This document shows positions 54,166 to 61,881 of a stretch of DNA of 64,000 nucleotides, piece by piece. The position numbers and the translations under genes are program-made. Every line of letters starts with the position of its first letter. Within the stretch, counting starts at the first letter, position 1. Source of the DNA: Ottowia oryzae (GTDB lineage: Bacteria; Pseudomonadota; Gammaproteobacteria; Burkholderiales; Burkholderiaceae_C); NCBI RefSeq assembly GCF_003008535.1, contig NZ_CP027666.1, positions 310,001-374,000 on the forward strand, given 5' to 3'. A model generated the notes under the pieces. The model made no database searches. It was not told the origin of the DNA and saw nothing but the letters and a program-made list of their open reading frames with translations.

Positions 54166-54741
54166 TCACCTCAAAAAATTCCCCAACATCGCATGCCCGT
54201 GCTCGGTCAGGATGCTTTCGGGGTGGAACTGCACGCCTTCAATCGGCAGCGTTTTGTGGCGCACGCCCTGGATTTCGCCGTCTTCGCTGGTGGCGGTGAC
54301 GATCAGCTCGTCGGGCACGTGGTTGCGGTCGATCACCAGCGAGTGGTAGCGGTTGACGGTGAACTGCTGGGGCAGCCCGGCAAACACGCCCTGCTGGTCG
54401 GTGGTGATGACGCTGGTCTTGCCGTGCATCTGCTTTTGCGCGCGGATGATGGGCCCGCCCAGCGCCGCGCCGATGGCCTGGTGGCCCAGGCACACGCCCA
54501 GGATGGGCACGCGGCCCGCAAAGTGGCGGATGGCGGGCACCGACACGCCCGCCTCCATGGGCGAGCAGGGGCCGGGGCTGATGCACAGGCGCTCGAACTC
54601 GCCGGCGGCCAGGCGCGCGTCCAGCTCGTCCAGGGTGACTTCGTCGTTGCGCAGGGTGAGCACCTGCGCGCCGAGTTCGCCAAAGTACTGGACGATGTTG
54701 AAGGTAAAGCTGTCGTAGTTGTCGATCATCAGCACACGCAT
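54166..54741 (-). CDS. trpG: Anthranilate synthase component II (glutamine amidotransferase)
   Basis: Glutaminase half of anthranilate synthase, 191 residues. The class I triad is C84 in GVCLGHQAIG with a His and Glu in GVQFHPESIL. MIDNYDSFTFNIVQYF is the usual start. A lipoprotein gene lies between trpE and trpG. Confidence 0.96.
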   Translation of the reverse strand: MRVLMIDNYDSFTFNIVQYFGELGAQVLTLRNDEVTLDELDARLAAGEFERLCISPGPCSPMEAGVSVPAIRHFAGRVPILGVCLGHQAIGAALGGPIIRAQKQMHGKTSVITTDQQGVFAGLPQQFTVNRYHSLVIDRNHVPDELIVTATSEDGEIQGVRHKTLPIEGVQFHPESILTEHGHAMLGNFLR

Positions 54742-54790
54742 GACGACTCCTGAATATCCGGTTTGAGAAGGCAGTGCGCGTGCAGCGACG

Positions 54791-55342
54791 TCAACGCCGC
54801 GCCGCGCTGTTCTGGATCAGCGTTTGCACCTCGGCCGGCCAGGCGAAGGCGTTGGGCTGCTCTTGCAGCACCTGTTCGCGCCCTTCGTGCAGCAGCCACA
54901 CGCGCACCGAATCAGAAGCGGGCTGCATGGCGATGGCCACGGCCTCCACCCCGCCCTTGTGCGCCTGGTTGCCGGTGACGTAGTACACGCCCTTGTCCTG
55001 CTGCAGCGGGCCCGCCACTTGCAGATCGCGCATGACCAGCTCGTACTGCACGCCCAGCAGCGCGCGCAGGCGGCGGTTGATGCCGGGCTGGCGCAGGAAC
55101 TGGGTTTGCGCGTTGTAGCTGCCCACGGCGTTTTGCAGCGCCGCCCAGTCGATGGGGGCGCGGTTCGCAGATGCCGGTGCGGGCGGCACGACGGGCGCGG
55201 GCGGTTGCGCCGTGGCTGTGGCCGTGGGGGCAGGCGCAGCGGCCTGCGGTGGCGTGGGGGTTTGCTGGCAGGCCGACAGCGCGGCGATGGCGGCGGCGGC
55301 CAGCCAGGCGCGCGGCGCGAGGCGGGCATCGCCCGGTGTCAT
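54791..55342 (-). CDS. Putative lipoprotein between trpE and trpG
   Basis: Predicted lipoprotein of 183 residues. Start MTPGDARLAPRAWLAAAAIA at 55342; the signal ends in a lipobox, LSAC. A Pro/Ala/Thr linker follows and then a domain of about 110 residues (NAVGSYNAQTQFLRQPGINR, YYVTGNQAHKGGVEAVAIAM). I do not recognise the domain. A dispersed-repeat copy covers the upstream sequence. It is carried in the trp run without a known link. Confidence 0.78.
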   Translation of the reverse strand: MTPGDARLAPRAWLAAAAIAALSACQQTPTPPQAAAPAPTATATAQPPAPVVPPAPASANRAPIDWAALQNAVGSYNAQTQFLRQPGINRRLRALLGVQYELVMRDLQVAGPLQQDKGVYYVTGNQAHKGGVEAVAIAMQPASDSVRVWLLHEGREQVLQEQPNAFAWPAEVQTLIQNSAARR

Positions 55343-55343
55343 T

Positions 55344-55399
55344 TTGCTATATTTACTATAGCTTATGGTGCTTGTGGCGTGGGCGTTAGAAGGCATTTT
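55344..55399 (+). repeat. Dispersed TGATAGCTGC-type repeat upstream of the lipoprotein gene
   Basis: TTGCTATATTTACTATAGCT, then TATGGTGC, TTGTGGCGTG, GGCGTTAGAAGGCATTTTC. It shows the extended TTGCTAT...AGCT form of the element. Confidence 0.6.
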
Positions 55400-55410
55400 C
55401 AAGAGTATTT

Positions 55411-56919
55411 TCATTCAAACCCCTCTTCCACCAATTCGCTGGCGCGCAGCAGGGCGCGCGCCTTGTGTTCGGTTTCGCGCCATTCCATCTCAGGCACGCT
55501 GTCGGCCACCACGCCGGCGGCGGCCTGCACGTACAGCGTCTGGTCCTTGACGATGGCGGTGCGGATGGCGATGGCCACGTCCATGTCGCCCGCATAGCTC
55601 AGGTAGCCGCAGGCGCCGCCGTAGATGCCGCGCTTGGTTGGCTCGAGCTGGTCGATGATTTCCATGGCGTGCACCTTGGGCGCGCCCGTCAGCGTGCCGG
55701 CGGGGAAGGTGGCCTTGAGCACGTCCATGCTGGTCATGCCGTCGTTCAAGATGCCTTCAACGTTGCTGACGATGTGCATCACGTGGCTGTAGCGCTCCAC
55801 CGCGAAGGCTTCGGTCACGTGCACGCTGCCGGTCTTGGCGATGCGGCCGATGTCGTTGCGCGCCAGGTCGATCAGCATGACGTGCTCGGCGCGCTCTTTC
55901 GGGTCGTTGACCAGCTCCACCTCGGTGGCCTTGTCCAGCTCGGGCGTGGCGCCGCGCGGGCGGGTGCCGGCCAGCGGGCGGATGGTGATCTTCTGCCCCT
56001 CGGGCGTCTTTTCTTGCCGCACCAATATTTCAGGGCTGGCACTCACCACCTGGAAGTCGCCGAAGTCGTAGTAAATCATGTACGGCGACGGGTTCAGCGA
56101 GCGCAGCGCGCGGTACAGGCTGAGGGGCGACTCGGTGTAGCGCTTCTTGATGCGCTGGCCCACCTGCACCTGCATGAAGTCGCCCGCGGCGATCAGCTCT
56201 TTGGCGTGCTCCACCGCCTTCAGGTAGTCGGCCTTGGCAAATTCGCGCTCGGCCGGGTGGCTTTGCGTGGCCTTGACCTGCGGCACGCTGACCGAATAGC
56301 GCAGTTGCTCGCGCAGGGCTTTCAGGCGCTGCTTGCCCTTGCTGTAGGCCTCGGGCTGCGCCGGGTCCACGTAGACGATCAGGTACAGCTTGCCCGACAG
56401 GTTGTCGATGACGGCCAGCTCTTCGCAGTGCATCAGCAGGATGTCGGGCAGGCCGATCGGGTCGGGCGGGCAGGTTTTCTCGAGCTTTTTCTCGATGTGC
56501 CGCACCGTGTCGTAGCCGAAGTAGCCCGCCAGGCCGCCGCAAAAGCGCGGCAGGCCGGGGCTGAGCGCCACCTTGAAGCGCGCCTGGTGCGCGGCGATGA
56601 AGTCCAGCGGGTTGCCCGGCGCCGTTTCAACCACCTGGCCGTCGGTCACCACCTCGGTCTTGGCGTCGGCGCCAAAGCCGCTGGCGCGCAGCACCGTGCG
56701 GGCGGGCAGGCCGATGAAACTGTAGCGGCCAAAGCGTTCACCGCCGATGACCGATTCCAGTAAAAAAGTATAGCGCCCACCGCCCGACCCGCCTGCGTTG
56801 GCGGCCAATTTGAGGTATAGGCTAAGCGGCGTTTCAAGATCCGCGAAAGCCTCCGCCATCAGCGGTATGCGGTTGTAGCCCTGCGCGGCCAGGCTTTTGA
56901 ATTCAAGTTCGGTGATCAA
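55411..56919 (-). CDS. trpE: Anthranilate synthase component I
   Basis: Converts chorismate to anthranilate, the first step of tryptophan synthesis; 502 residues. Start TTG at 56919 is preferred: GGAGG lies 8 bases before it and the product begins (M)ITELEFKSLAAQGYNRIPLM. An ATG at 56940 lacks a good ribosome site. The Trp-feedback segment is LLESVIGGERFGRYSFIG. The catalytic part has RPLAGTRPRG, GTLTGAPKVHAMEIIDQLEP and GIYGGACGYLSYAGDMD. Residues about 47-57 (NAGGSGGGR) are a local insert found in relatives. A leader peptide lies upstream. Confidence 0.96.
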   Translation of the reverse strand: MITELEFKSLAAQGYNRIPLMAEAFADLETPLSLYLKLAANAGGSGGGRYTFLLESVIGGERFGRYSFIGLPARTVLRASGFGADAKTEVVTDGQVVETAPGNPLDFIAAHQARFKVALSPGLPRFCGGLAGYFGYDTVRHIEKKLEKTCPPDPIGLPDILLMHCEELAVIDNLSGKLYLIVYVDPAQPEAYSKGKQRLKALREQLRYSVSVPQVKATQSHPAEREFAKADYLKAVEHAKELIAAGDFMQVQVGQRIKKRYTESPLSLYRALRSLNPSPYMIYYDFGDFQVVSASPEILVRQEKTPEGQKITIRPLAGTRPRGATPELDKATEVELVNDPKERAEHVMLIDLARNDIGRIAKTGSVHVTEAFAVERYSHVMHIVSNVEGILNDGMTSMDVLKATFPAGTLTGAPKVHAMEIIDQLEPTKRGIYGGACGYLSYAGDMDVAIAIRTAIVKDQTLYVQAAAGVVADSVPEMEWRETEHKARALLRASELVEEGFE

Positions 56920-57059
56920 AGGGAGAGCCTCCAAGCTCATGGCAGCGTGGCACGCGGGCGGGTGTGCTGGGTGTCAGCGGCGCGGCGGCTGCCATGTGTC
57001 TGTCCGGATCGGCACCCGCAGGGCGCCCCAAGTGCGCCCGTTGCGGACGCGGTCACAAG
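56920..57059 (-). promoter_or_regulatory. trpE leader RNA with inverted repeats
   Basis: Between the leader-peptide stop and trpE lie ATGGCAGC (56939-56946) and GCTGCCAT (56988-56995), a perfect 8-bp inverted repeat enclosing about 41 bases. A short stem GGGCGC/GCGCCC and weaker GTCCG/CGGAC pairing lie before it. No U-tract intrinsic terminator is seen, so if attenuation occurs it may act on ribosome access or through Rho (inference). Confidence 0.45.
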
Positions 57060-57143
57060 TCAACGTGCAGGCTTACGCCAGGGCCACGCCCCCTGGGTGC
57101 CTTGGGCGCCCAGCGGTGAAATGACATTGTGGGAAGAACACAT
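57060..57143 (-). CDS. Putative trp leader peptide (Trp-Pro-Trp)
   Basis: A 27-residue frame on the minus strand starts at ATG 57143 and stops at 57060-57062. Its end reads GTQGAWPWRKPAR: two Trp codons (20 and 22) lie eight and six codons before the stop region. It stands about 140 bases before trpE. A TACACT hexamer lies 7 bases before the ATG and could be a -10 box, which would make the message nearly leaderless; no ribosome site is seen. The two Trp codons in such a short frame are the typical sign of a trp attenuator, but this is inference. Confidence 0.55.
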   Translation of the reverse strand: MCSSHNVISPLGAQGTQGAWPWRKPAR

Positions 57144-57348
57144 GGCGACTAGTGTAGCAAAGCCATTGCGCCTTGCGCCCCGGTGGCGGGCACGCCACGC
57201 AGGCCGCCTGCTCGCGCAAGGGTTCTTGTCCGACACACGTACAGGCACTCGGCGGCTGGCGCCCTGCTGGCACGAAAGGTGCAATGGCTTTCATCACGTG
57301 GCCGAGCCGTCCGCTCTGCCTTTCCCGAGTTCTTGCCCCGAGAAACGC

Positions 57349-58170
57349 ATGCACATCCAGATCGGTTACGACATCGTCTTCCAGCTCAACAGCCCCACTA
57401 CCGTACTGGGCGCGTTGAGCGTGCATCCGTCGCGCGCCGGCGACCTGCTTGCGCCTGAGCAAGTGGTGGTCGAGCCCAACGTGCCCTGGACCAGCTACCG
57501 CGACAAGTTTGACAACATCATCACCCGCATCGATCTGCCCGCGGGCGAAACCCAGCTGCGCCTGCGCAATTCGGCCGTGGTGCGCGACAGCGGCGTGCCC
57601 GACCCGGTGAACCTGAACGCGCGCCAGCATGCCCTGGATGAGCTGCCTTCAGACATGTTTCGCTTCCTGCTGCCCAGCCGCTACTGCGAGGTGGACAGCG
57701 AGCTGCTGCAGTTCGCCTGGAACCAGTTTGGCCAAACGCCCGAAGGCTGGGCCCGCGTGCAGGCGATTTGCGACTACGTGCACGGCCACATCCGCTTCGA
57801 CTACATGCAGGCGCGCGCCAACCGCACGGCACTGCAGGGCTGGCAGGAAGGCGTGGGTGTGTGCCGCGACTTTGCGCACCTGGCGGTCACGCTGTGCCGC
57901 TGCATGAACATCCCTGCCCGCTACGCGACGGGCTACCTGGGCGACATCGGCGTGCCGGCGGTGCCAGTGCCCATGGACTTTTCGGCCTGGTTCGAAGCCT
58001 ACCTGGGCGGCCAGTGGTGGACGTTTGACGCACGCCACAACGTCCCACGCGTTGGGCGCGTTCTGATGGCCCGCGGCCGTGATGCGGCCGACGTCGCCAT
58101 CGCCACCGTCTTTGGCTGGCATCGGCTGGACCGCTTCGATGTGGTGACGGAGGAGACCCCGGCGCCCTGA
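57349..58170 (+). CDS. Transglutaminase-like family protein
   Basis: Predicted cysteine peptidase-like protein of 273 residues. The start MHIQIGYDIVFQLNSP at 57349 is family-typical. The core has GVCRDFAHLAVTLCRCMNIPARYATGYLGD with C172 as nucleophile, followed by WWTFDARHNVPRVGRVLMAR. The position where many relatives have the catalytic His (HAW) reads SAWFEAYL here; a His at 230 lies after FDAR. The protein may hydrolyse a peptide or act on bacterial peptidoglycan precursors; substrate unknown. It is divergent from the trp leader. Confidence 0.82.
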   Translation: MHIQIGYDIVFQLNSPTTVLGALSVHPSRAGDLLAPEQVVVEPNVPWTSYRDKFDNIITRIDLPAGETQLRLRNSAVVRDSGVPDPVNLNARQHALDELPSDMFRFLLPSRYCEVDSELLQFAWNQFGQTPEGWARVQAICDYVHGHIRFDYMQARANRTALQGWQEGVGVCRDFAHLAVTLCRCMNIPARYATGYLGDIGVPAVPVPMDFSAWFEAYLGGQWWTFDARHNVPRVGRVLMARGRDAADVAIATVFGWHRLDRFDVVTEETPAP

Positions 58171-58248
58171 GGCGCAAGAGGCGTTTCCCCGATAGGCGGG
58201 GTTGGACGCGGCGTCATAATTTTGGCCACCGCCCCCCAAAATCCCGCC

Positions 58249-58870
58249 ATGCTCCGCTTGCCACGCCTTTGCCCGCCCGCCCGCGCACCTTTTTTTGCGG
58301 CGCTGCTGTGCAGCCTGTGGCTGGCCGCAGCCACACCGGCAACCGCGCGCGAGGTGGCCGGAGTCAACTTTGCCGAGAAGGCCACCGTGGCCGGCGTACC
58401 CCTGGTGCTCAACGGCGCGGGCGTGCGCCACAAGGCTGTGTTCAAGGTGTACGCCATCGGGCTGTACCTGCCACAGACCACCCACTCGGCCGAGGAAACG
58501 CTTTCGACCAAAACGCCACGGCGCATCAGCGTGGTGATGCTGCGCGACATCGATTCGGCCGAACTGGGCCAGTTGTTTACCCGCAGCATGCAGGAAAACA
58601 TGGACCGCACCAACGCCTCGCGCCTGCTGCCCCGGCATCATGCGCATGAGCCAGGTGTTTTCAGACCACAAACGGCTTAAGGAGGGTGAAGGCTTTCAGG
58701 TCGACTGGATCCCGGGCACGGGCGCCGTGCTGACCATCACCGGCCAGTCCGTCGGCGAACCGTTTCGCGAGCCCGAGTTTTTCCAGATGCTGATGCGCAT
58801 CTGGCTGGGCCCGCACCCAGCCGACTGGCCCCTGAAAGACGCCTTGCTGGGTCTCACCAACACGCCCTGA
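58249..58870 (+). pseudogene. Chalcone isomerase-like gene with a frameshift
   Basis: The product begins MLRLPRLCPPARAPFFAALL with a signal peptide and continues GVNFAEKATVAGVPLVLNGA and LYLPQTTHSAEETLSTK of the chalcone-isomerase-like family. At CCCC (58630-58633) the frame fails. Removing one C joins ...NASRLLP to GIMRMSQVFSDHKRLKEGEG and the rest through 58870. So one extra C splits one gene into two frames. It may be a true pseudogene, a phase-variable switch or a sequence error. Function of the family here is unknown. Confidence 0.8.
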
Positions 58871-58909
58871 CCCCCGCCTGCGCATTGGGAGGCTGGCCGC
58901 TTCAACCGA

Positions 58910-59887
58910 TCAGGCTTGCGGCGCGGCCAGATAAAACCATTCCCCGCCCACCTCCGCCTCCGGGTAGGGAAACAGCACGCAGCCGCTGTAGGGCGCCAAC
59001 ACCTGGGTACCGTCGGCCCGCACGCCGATCAGCTCACCGGCGCGAATCGGGTCAAAACTGCGCCAGTCGCGCGCCAGCCGGTCGTCCGGCGATTCGCGCA
59101 GCACCACATCCTTGAGCCCCGTGGCCAGCCCGGTGAACGGCGCGGGCGCGGGAACGTCGGCGAGCCCCAGGTGGCGCAGCGCGCCCTGGATGGCCTGGTA
59201 GGCCACCTCAACGGCCTGTGGGTCTTCGTGCTGGCCGCTTTCCAGCGTGACGGCGTAGCCGCCCTGGCTGCGCATGTATTCGTTGGTGCCGATGCCCTCG
59301 TCGTCCGGCGGCTCGCCGCGCGCCTGCGACGCACGGTCGTACACCTCCAGCCAGCCTTCGACCACCTGGGGCGCGCCCAGGGCGCGGGCCAGCGCCATTT
59401 CTTCGGCGGCGCGGGCAAACGGCTCGCGCGGGCCGCTGTTGTTGCGCGGGCCGACCATGGCAAAGGGCACGCCAGGGGTGTGGAACGAATGCAGGTCGAG
59501 CAGCGCATCGTGCGCGGCCAGCAGCGGCGCCAGCTGGCGGGTGATGCGGTCTTCGTAGTCCTGCGGCTGCTCGCGCGGCAGAAAGCGGCGATTCAGGTTG
59601 CGTTCGCCCTCGCGCGTGTTCTGCGCAAACGCCAGCGGGTTGGCGATGGGCACCAGCGTGACGCGCCCGCGCAGCAGCACGCGCCGGCCGGTCTGGAAAT
59701 CATGGATGATGCGGACGATGGCCGTGGCGCCGCTTTGCTCGTTGCCGTGCACGGCGCCCAGCACCACCAGCGCCGGGCCAGGGTTCAGCGACGCCCAGGT
59801 GTGCCACTGCAGCACGTCGGGGTGGGCGACGGCGCTGGCCAGCAGGTCTTGCACGGCACCCACTTCAGGCATTGGCTTGGCTTGCAT
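58910..59887 (-). CDS. AstE/AspA-like succinylglutamate desuccinylase family protein
   Basis: Zinc-dependent deacylase of 325 residues. The metal motifs are VHGNEQSG (His and Glu) and LDLHSFH (His). Other parts include RFLPREQPQDYEDRITRQLA and the C-terminal beta domain (FDPIRAGELIGVRADGTQVL). The substrate is uncertain: N-acylated amino acids or a related amide. Start 59887 overlaps gph by 23 bases; a later start at 59872 is possible. It is cotranscribed with gph. Confidence 0.82.
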   Translation of the reverse strand: MQAKPMPEVGAVQDLLASAVAHPDVLQWHTWASLNPGPALVVLGAVHGNEQSGATAIVRIIHDFQTGRRVLLRGRVTLVPIANPLAFAQNTREGERNLNRRFLPREQPQDYEDRITRQLAPLLAAHDALLDLHSFHTPGVPFAMVGPRNNSGPREPFARAAEEMALARALGAPQVVEGWLEVYDRASQARGEPPDDEGIGTNEYMRSQGGYAVTLESGQHEDPQAVEVAYQAIQGALRHLGLADVPAPAPFTGLATGLKDVVLRESPDDRLARDWRSFDPIRAGELIGVRADGTQVLAPYSGCVLFPYPEAEVGGEWFYLAAPQA

Positions 59888-60686
59888 CGCCCGATGCTAC
59901 CGCCTGCGCAGAGCCCGTGGCCGCGTGGGGCATTGGGGCGGCGGCAGGCAGGCGATCGGCCAGTTGCGCCAGTGAATCGGCCAGGCCGTCGGCGTCGACG
60001 GTGCTGACCGCCTGGCCGTGGTTGTAGCCGTAGGTCATCAGCACCACCGGGCAGCCGGCGGCGCGGGCGGCGGCGGCGTCGTTGCTGGAATCGCCCACCA
60101 TCAGCGATTGCGCTGGCGCGGTGCCCAGCGCGCGGCAGGCCTCCAGCAGGGGCAGCGGGTCGGGCTTCTTGCGGGCGAAGCTGTCGCCGCCAAAAACCTG
60201 GTCAAAGTAGCCTCCCAGCCCCTTGGCCGCCAGCAAGGGCCGCGCAAAGGCAATGGGCTTGTTGGTGACGCAGGCCAGGCGCAGGCCGCGTGCACGCAGC
60301 GCCTGCAGGCCTGCCACCGCGCCGGGGTAGACGGTGCTGAACTGCCCGTTGATGCGCAGGTAGGCGGCCTGGTACAGCGGCCAGGCGCGGTCGTACAGGG
60401 CTTGCTGGGCCGCCGGGTCGTCGGCAGTGGCGGTATTACACGGCGCGGTCAGCGCGAGCACGGAGCGGATCAGGTGCTCGGAGCCCTTGCCCACGATGCG
60501 CTCGATCTGCGCCCGGGTAACCGGCGCGCGGCCCAGGGCGGTGAGCATGTCGCCCAGCGCGGCCTCAAAGTCGCCCAGCGTCTCGACCAGCGTGCCGTCC
60601 AGGTCGACTAGGCACGCCTGGATGGCGGGCTGGCCGGCGGCGAACGGGCTGTGGGCGGGCAGAGGGGCGGGGTGGTTCGTATCCAT
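59865..60686 (-). CDS. gph: Phosphoglycolate phosphatase
   Basis: HAD-type phosphatase of 273 residues that clears 2-phosphoglycolate. Motif I is VDLDGTLVETLGDF, motif II is CVTNKP, then FGGDSFARKKPDPLPLL and MVGDSSNDAAAARAAG for the others. Start MDTNHPAPLPAH at 60686. In many relatives gph is beside trpE; here three unrelated genes lie between. The C-terminus (QAVASGDASQANA) is low complexity. Confidence 0.92.
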   Translation of the reverse strand: MDTNHPAPLPAHSPFAAGQPAIQACLVDLDGTLVETLGDFEAALGDMLTALGRAPVTRAQIERIVGKGSEHLIRSVLALTAPCNTATADDPAAQQALYDRAWPLYQAAYLRINGQFSTVYPGAVAGLQALRARGLRLACVTNKPIAFARPLLAAKGLGGYFDQVFGGDSFARKKPDPLPLLEACRALGTAPAQSLMVGDSSNDAAAARAAGCPVVLMTYGYNHGQAVSTVDADGLADSLAQLADRLPAAAPMPHAATGSAQAVASGDASQANA

Positions 60687-61077
60687 GGACGGTCGGCCAG
60701 GCGAGGGCGTTGGGGAAGGGAAAGTGCGGCAAGGCCAAGGCGCGCCAAGCGGTGCGGGCGCGCAGCCATTCTGGCGGCAGGCCGGGGTGCGGCCCCGGAT
60801 TGTCCGGTAAAGCCGGTGTCCACGGCCACGGCGGGGCGGCGGTGCGGGGGGCGCTAGCGCCACCGGGCAGCGGCGTCGGGCTACAAGCCCAATCCGCCTC
60901 CAGCGCCCGTCTGACCTGCGCAAGCAGCTATCAATTTTAAAGCAACGCCTAGATCAGCCCCGCCCGGCCCATGCACCGCTGGCGCCCGCCAACCGCCGCG
61001 CCCAACCCGCGCAGCGCGCGCCCACTTGGCGGGCGGGCGCCGCCGTGTAGACTCCCCCGCTTTGACTTTTGGGCGGC
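60687..61077. other. Divergent region between gph and DUF3348
   Basis: These 391 bases carry the presumed promoters of both genes and a dispersed-repeat copy at 60891-60938. No other gene is supported. Confidence 0.5.
60891..60938 (-). repeat. Dispersed TGATAGCTGC-type repeat
   Basis: Read leftward: AAAATTGATAGCTGCTTGCG, CAGGTCAGAC, GGGCGCTGGAGGCGGATT. Near-complete copy between two divergent genes. Confidence 0.75.
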
Positions 61078-61842
61078 ATGGCAGGGACGGGACGGACGGG
61101 CTTTACCGACGCGGCGCTGGTGCGCCGGCTGGCGCCGTGGATCGGCCCGGCCACGGATGCGCCCGTGGGCTTTCTCGACCAGCTGAGCGCCTGGCTGCGC
61201 TGGACGGACGCGCAGCCGCTGTTCGCCGCCCTGCAAGAGCCCATCGCCACCCCGCCCTGCGCCCCGGACGAAGACCCCAGCCCCGACAGCGCCCGTGCCG
61301 ACAGCCAGGCCGTGCTGAGCCTGCTGACCCGCGCGCTGACCGACGACGCGCCCTGGCGCGAGGCGCCGCGCGCCCAGCGCCGCAGCCTGACTTCCGGGTG
61401 GATCAAGCCTTCAGCTGCCGCCGCGCCCGACGCGGTGGCTTTCGACTTTCCCACCTACCGCCGCCACTACGTCGCCCAGCAGCAGCAGATGGAAGACCGC
61501 ATCGCCCCCTTGCGCGAACGCCTGCGCCGCGTGCTGGCGCTGCAGTCGCCCGAGCTGGCGCGCCTGGCCGCGCTGGACGCGGTGGCCGAACGCCTGCTGG
61601 GCGAGCCCGAACGCCGCCTGTTGGCCAGCCTGCCCACGCTGCTGGAAAAGCGCTTTGCCAAGCTGCGCGCAGAAGCCGAGGCGGCAGAGCACGCCACCAG
61701 CGACGCCGCGCCGCCCTGGCAGCCCCACTTTCAACACGAGCTGGACGGCCTGCTGCAGGCCGAGCTGGACCTGCGCTGGCAACCGATTGCCGGCCTGCTG
61801 GCCGCGCTGCCCGCGCCCGGCCCCTCTGACCCCCTTTCCTGA
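61078..61842 (+). CDS. DUF3348 family protein
   Basis: Protein of 254 residues, Ala/Arg/Leu-rich and predicted mostly helical. It begins MAGTGRTGFTDAALVRRLAP and has FDFPTYRRHYVAQQQQMEDR and RLRRVLALQSPELARLAALD. The ATG at 61078 is used. This matches DUF3348 as I recall it, a family found beside DUF802, an OmpA-like gene and DUF2894 in Burkholderiales. It may help assemble the envelope complex made by DUF802. It lies 39 bases before that gene. Confidence 0.75.
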   Translation: MAGTGRTGFTDAALVRRLAPWIGPATDAPVGFLDQLSAWLRWTDAQPLFAALQEPIATPPCAPDEDPSPDSARADSQAVLSLLTRALTDDAPWREAPRAQRRSLTSGWIKPSAAAAPDAVAFDFPTYRRHYVAQQQQMEDRIAPLRERLRRVLALQSPELARLAALDAVAERLLGEPERRLLASLPTLLEKRFAKLRAEAEAAEHATSDAAPPWQPHFQHELDGLLQAELDLRWQPIAGLLAALPAPGPSDPLS

Positions 61843-61881
61843 TAGGGCTGGCGCCCACGCGCCGGCCCGTGTGAAGACCCC

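Noticed and set aside
56759..56825. Repeat-derived insert in TrpE (NAGGSGGGR)
   Set aside because: The DNA matches the repeat poorly, and I recall similar short inserts in related TrpE proteins.
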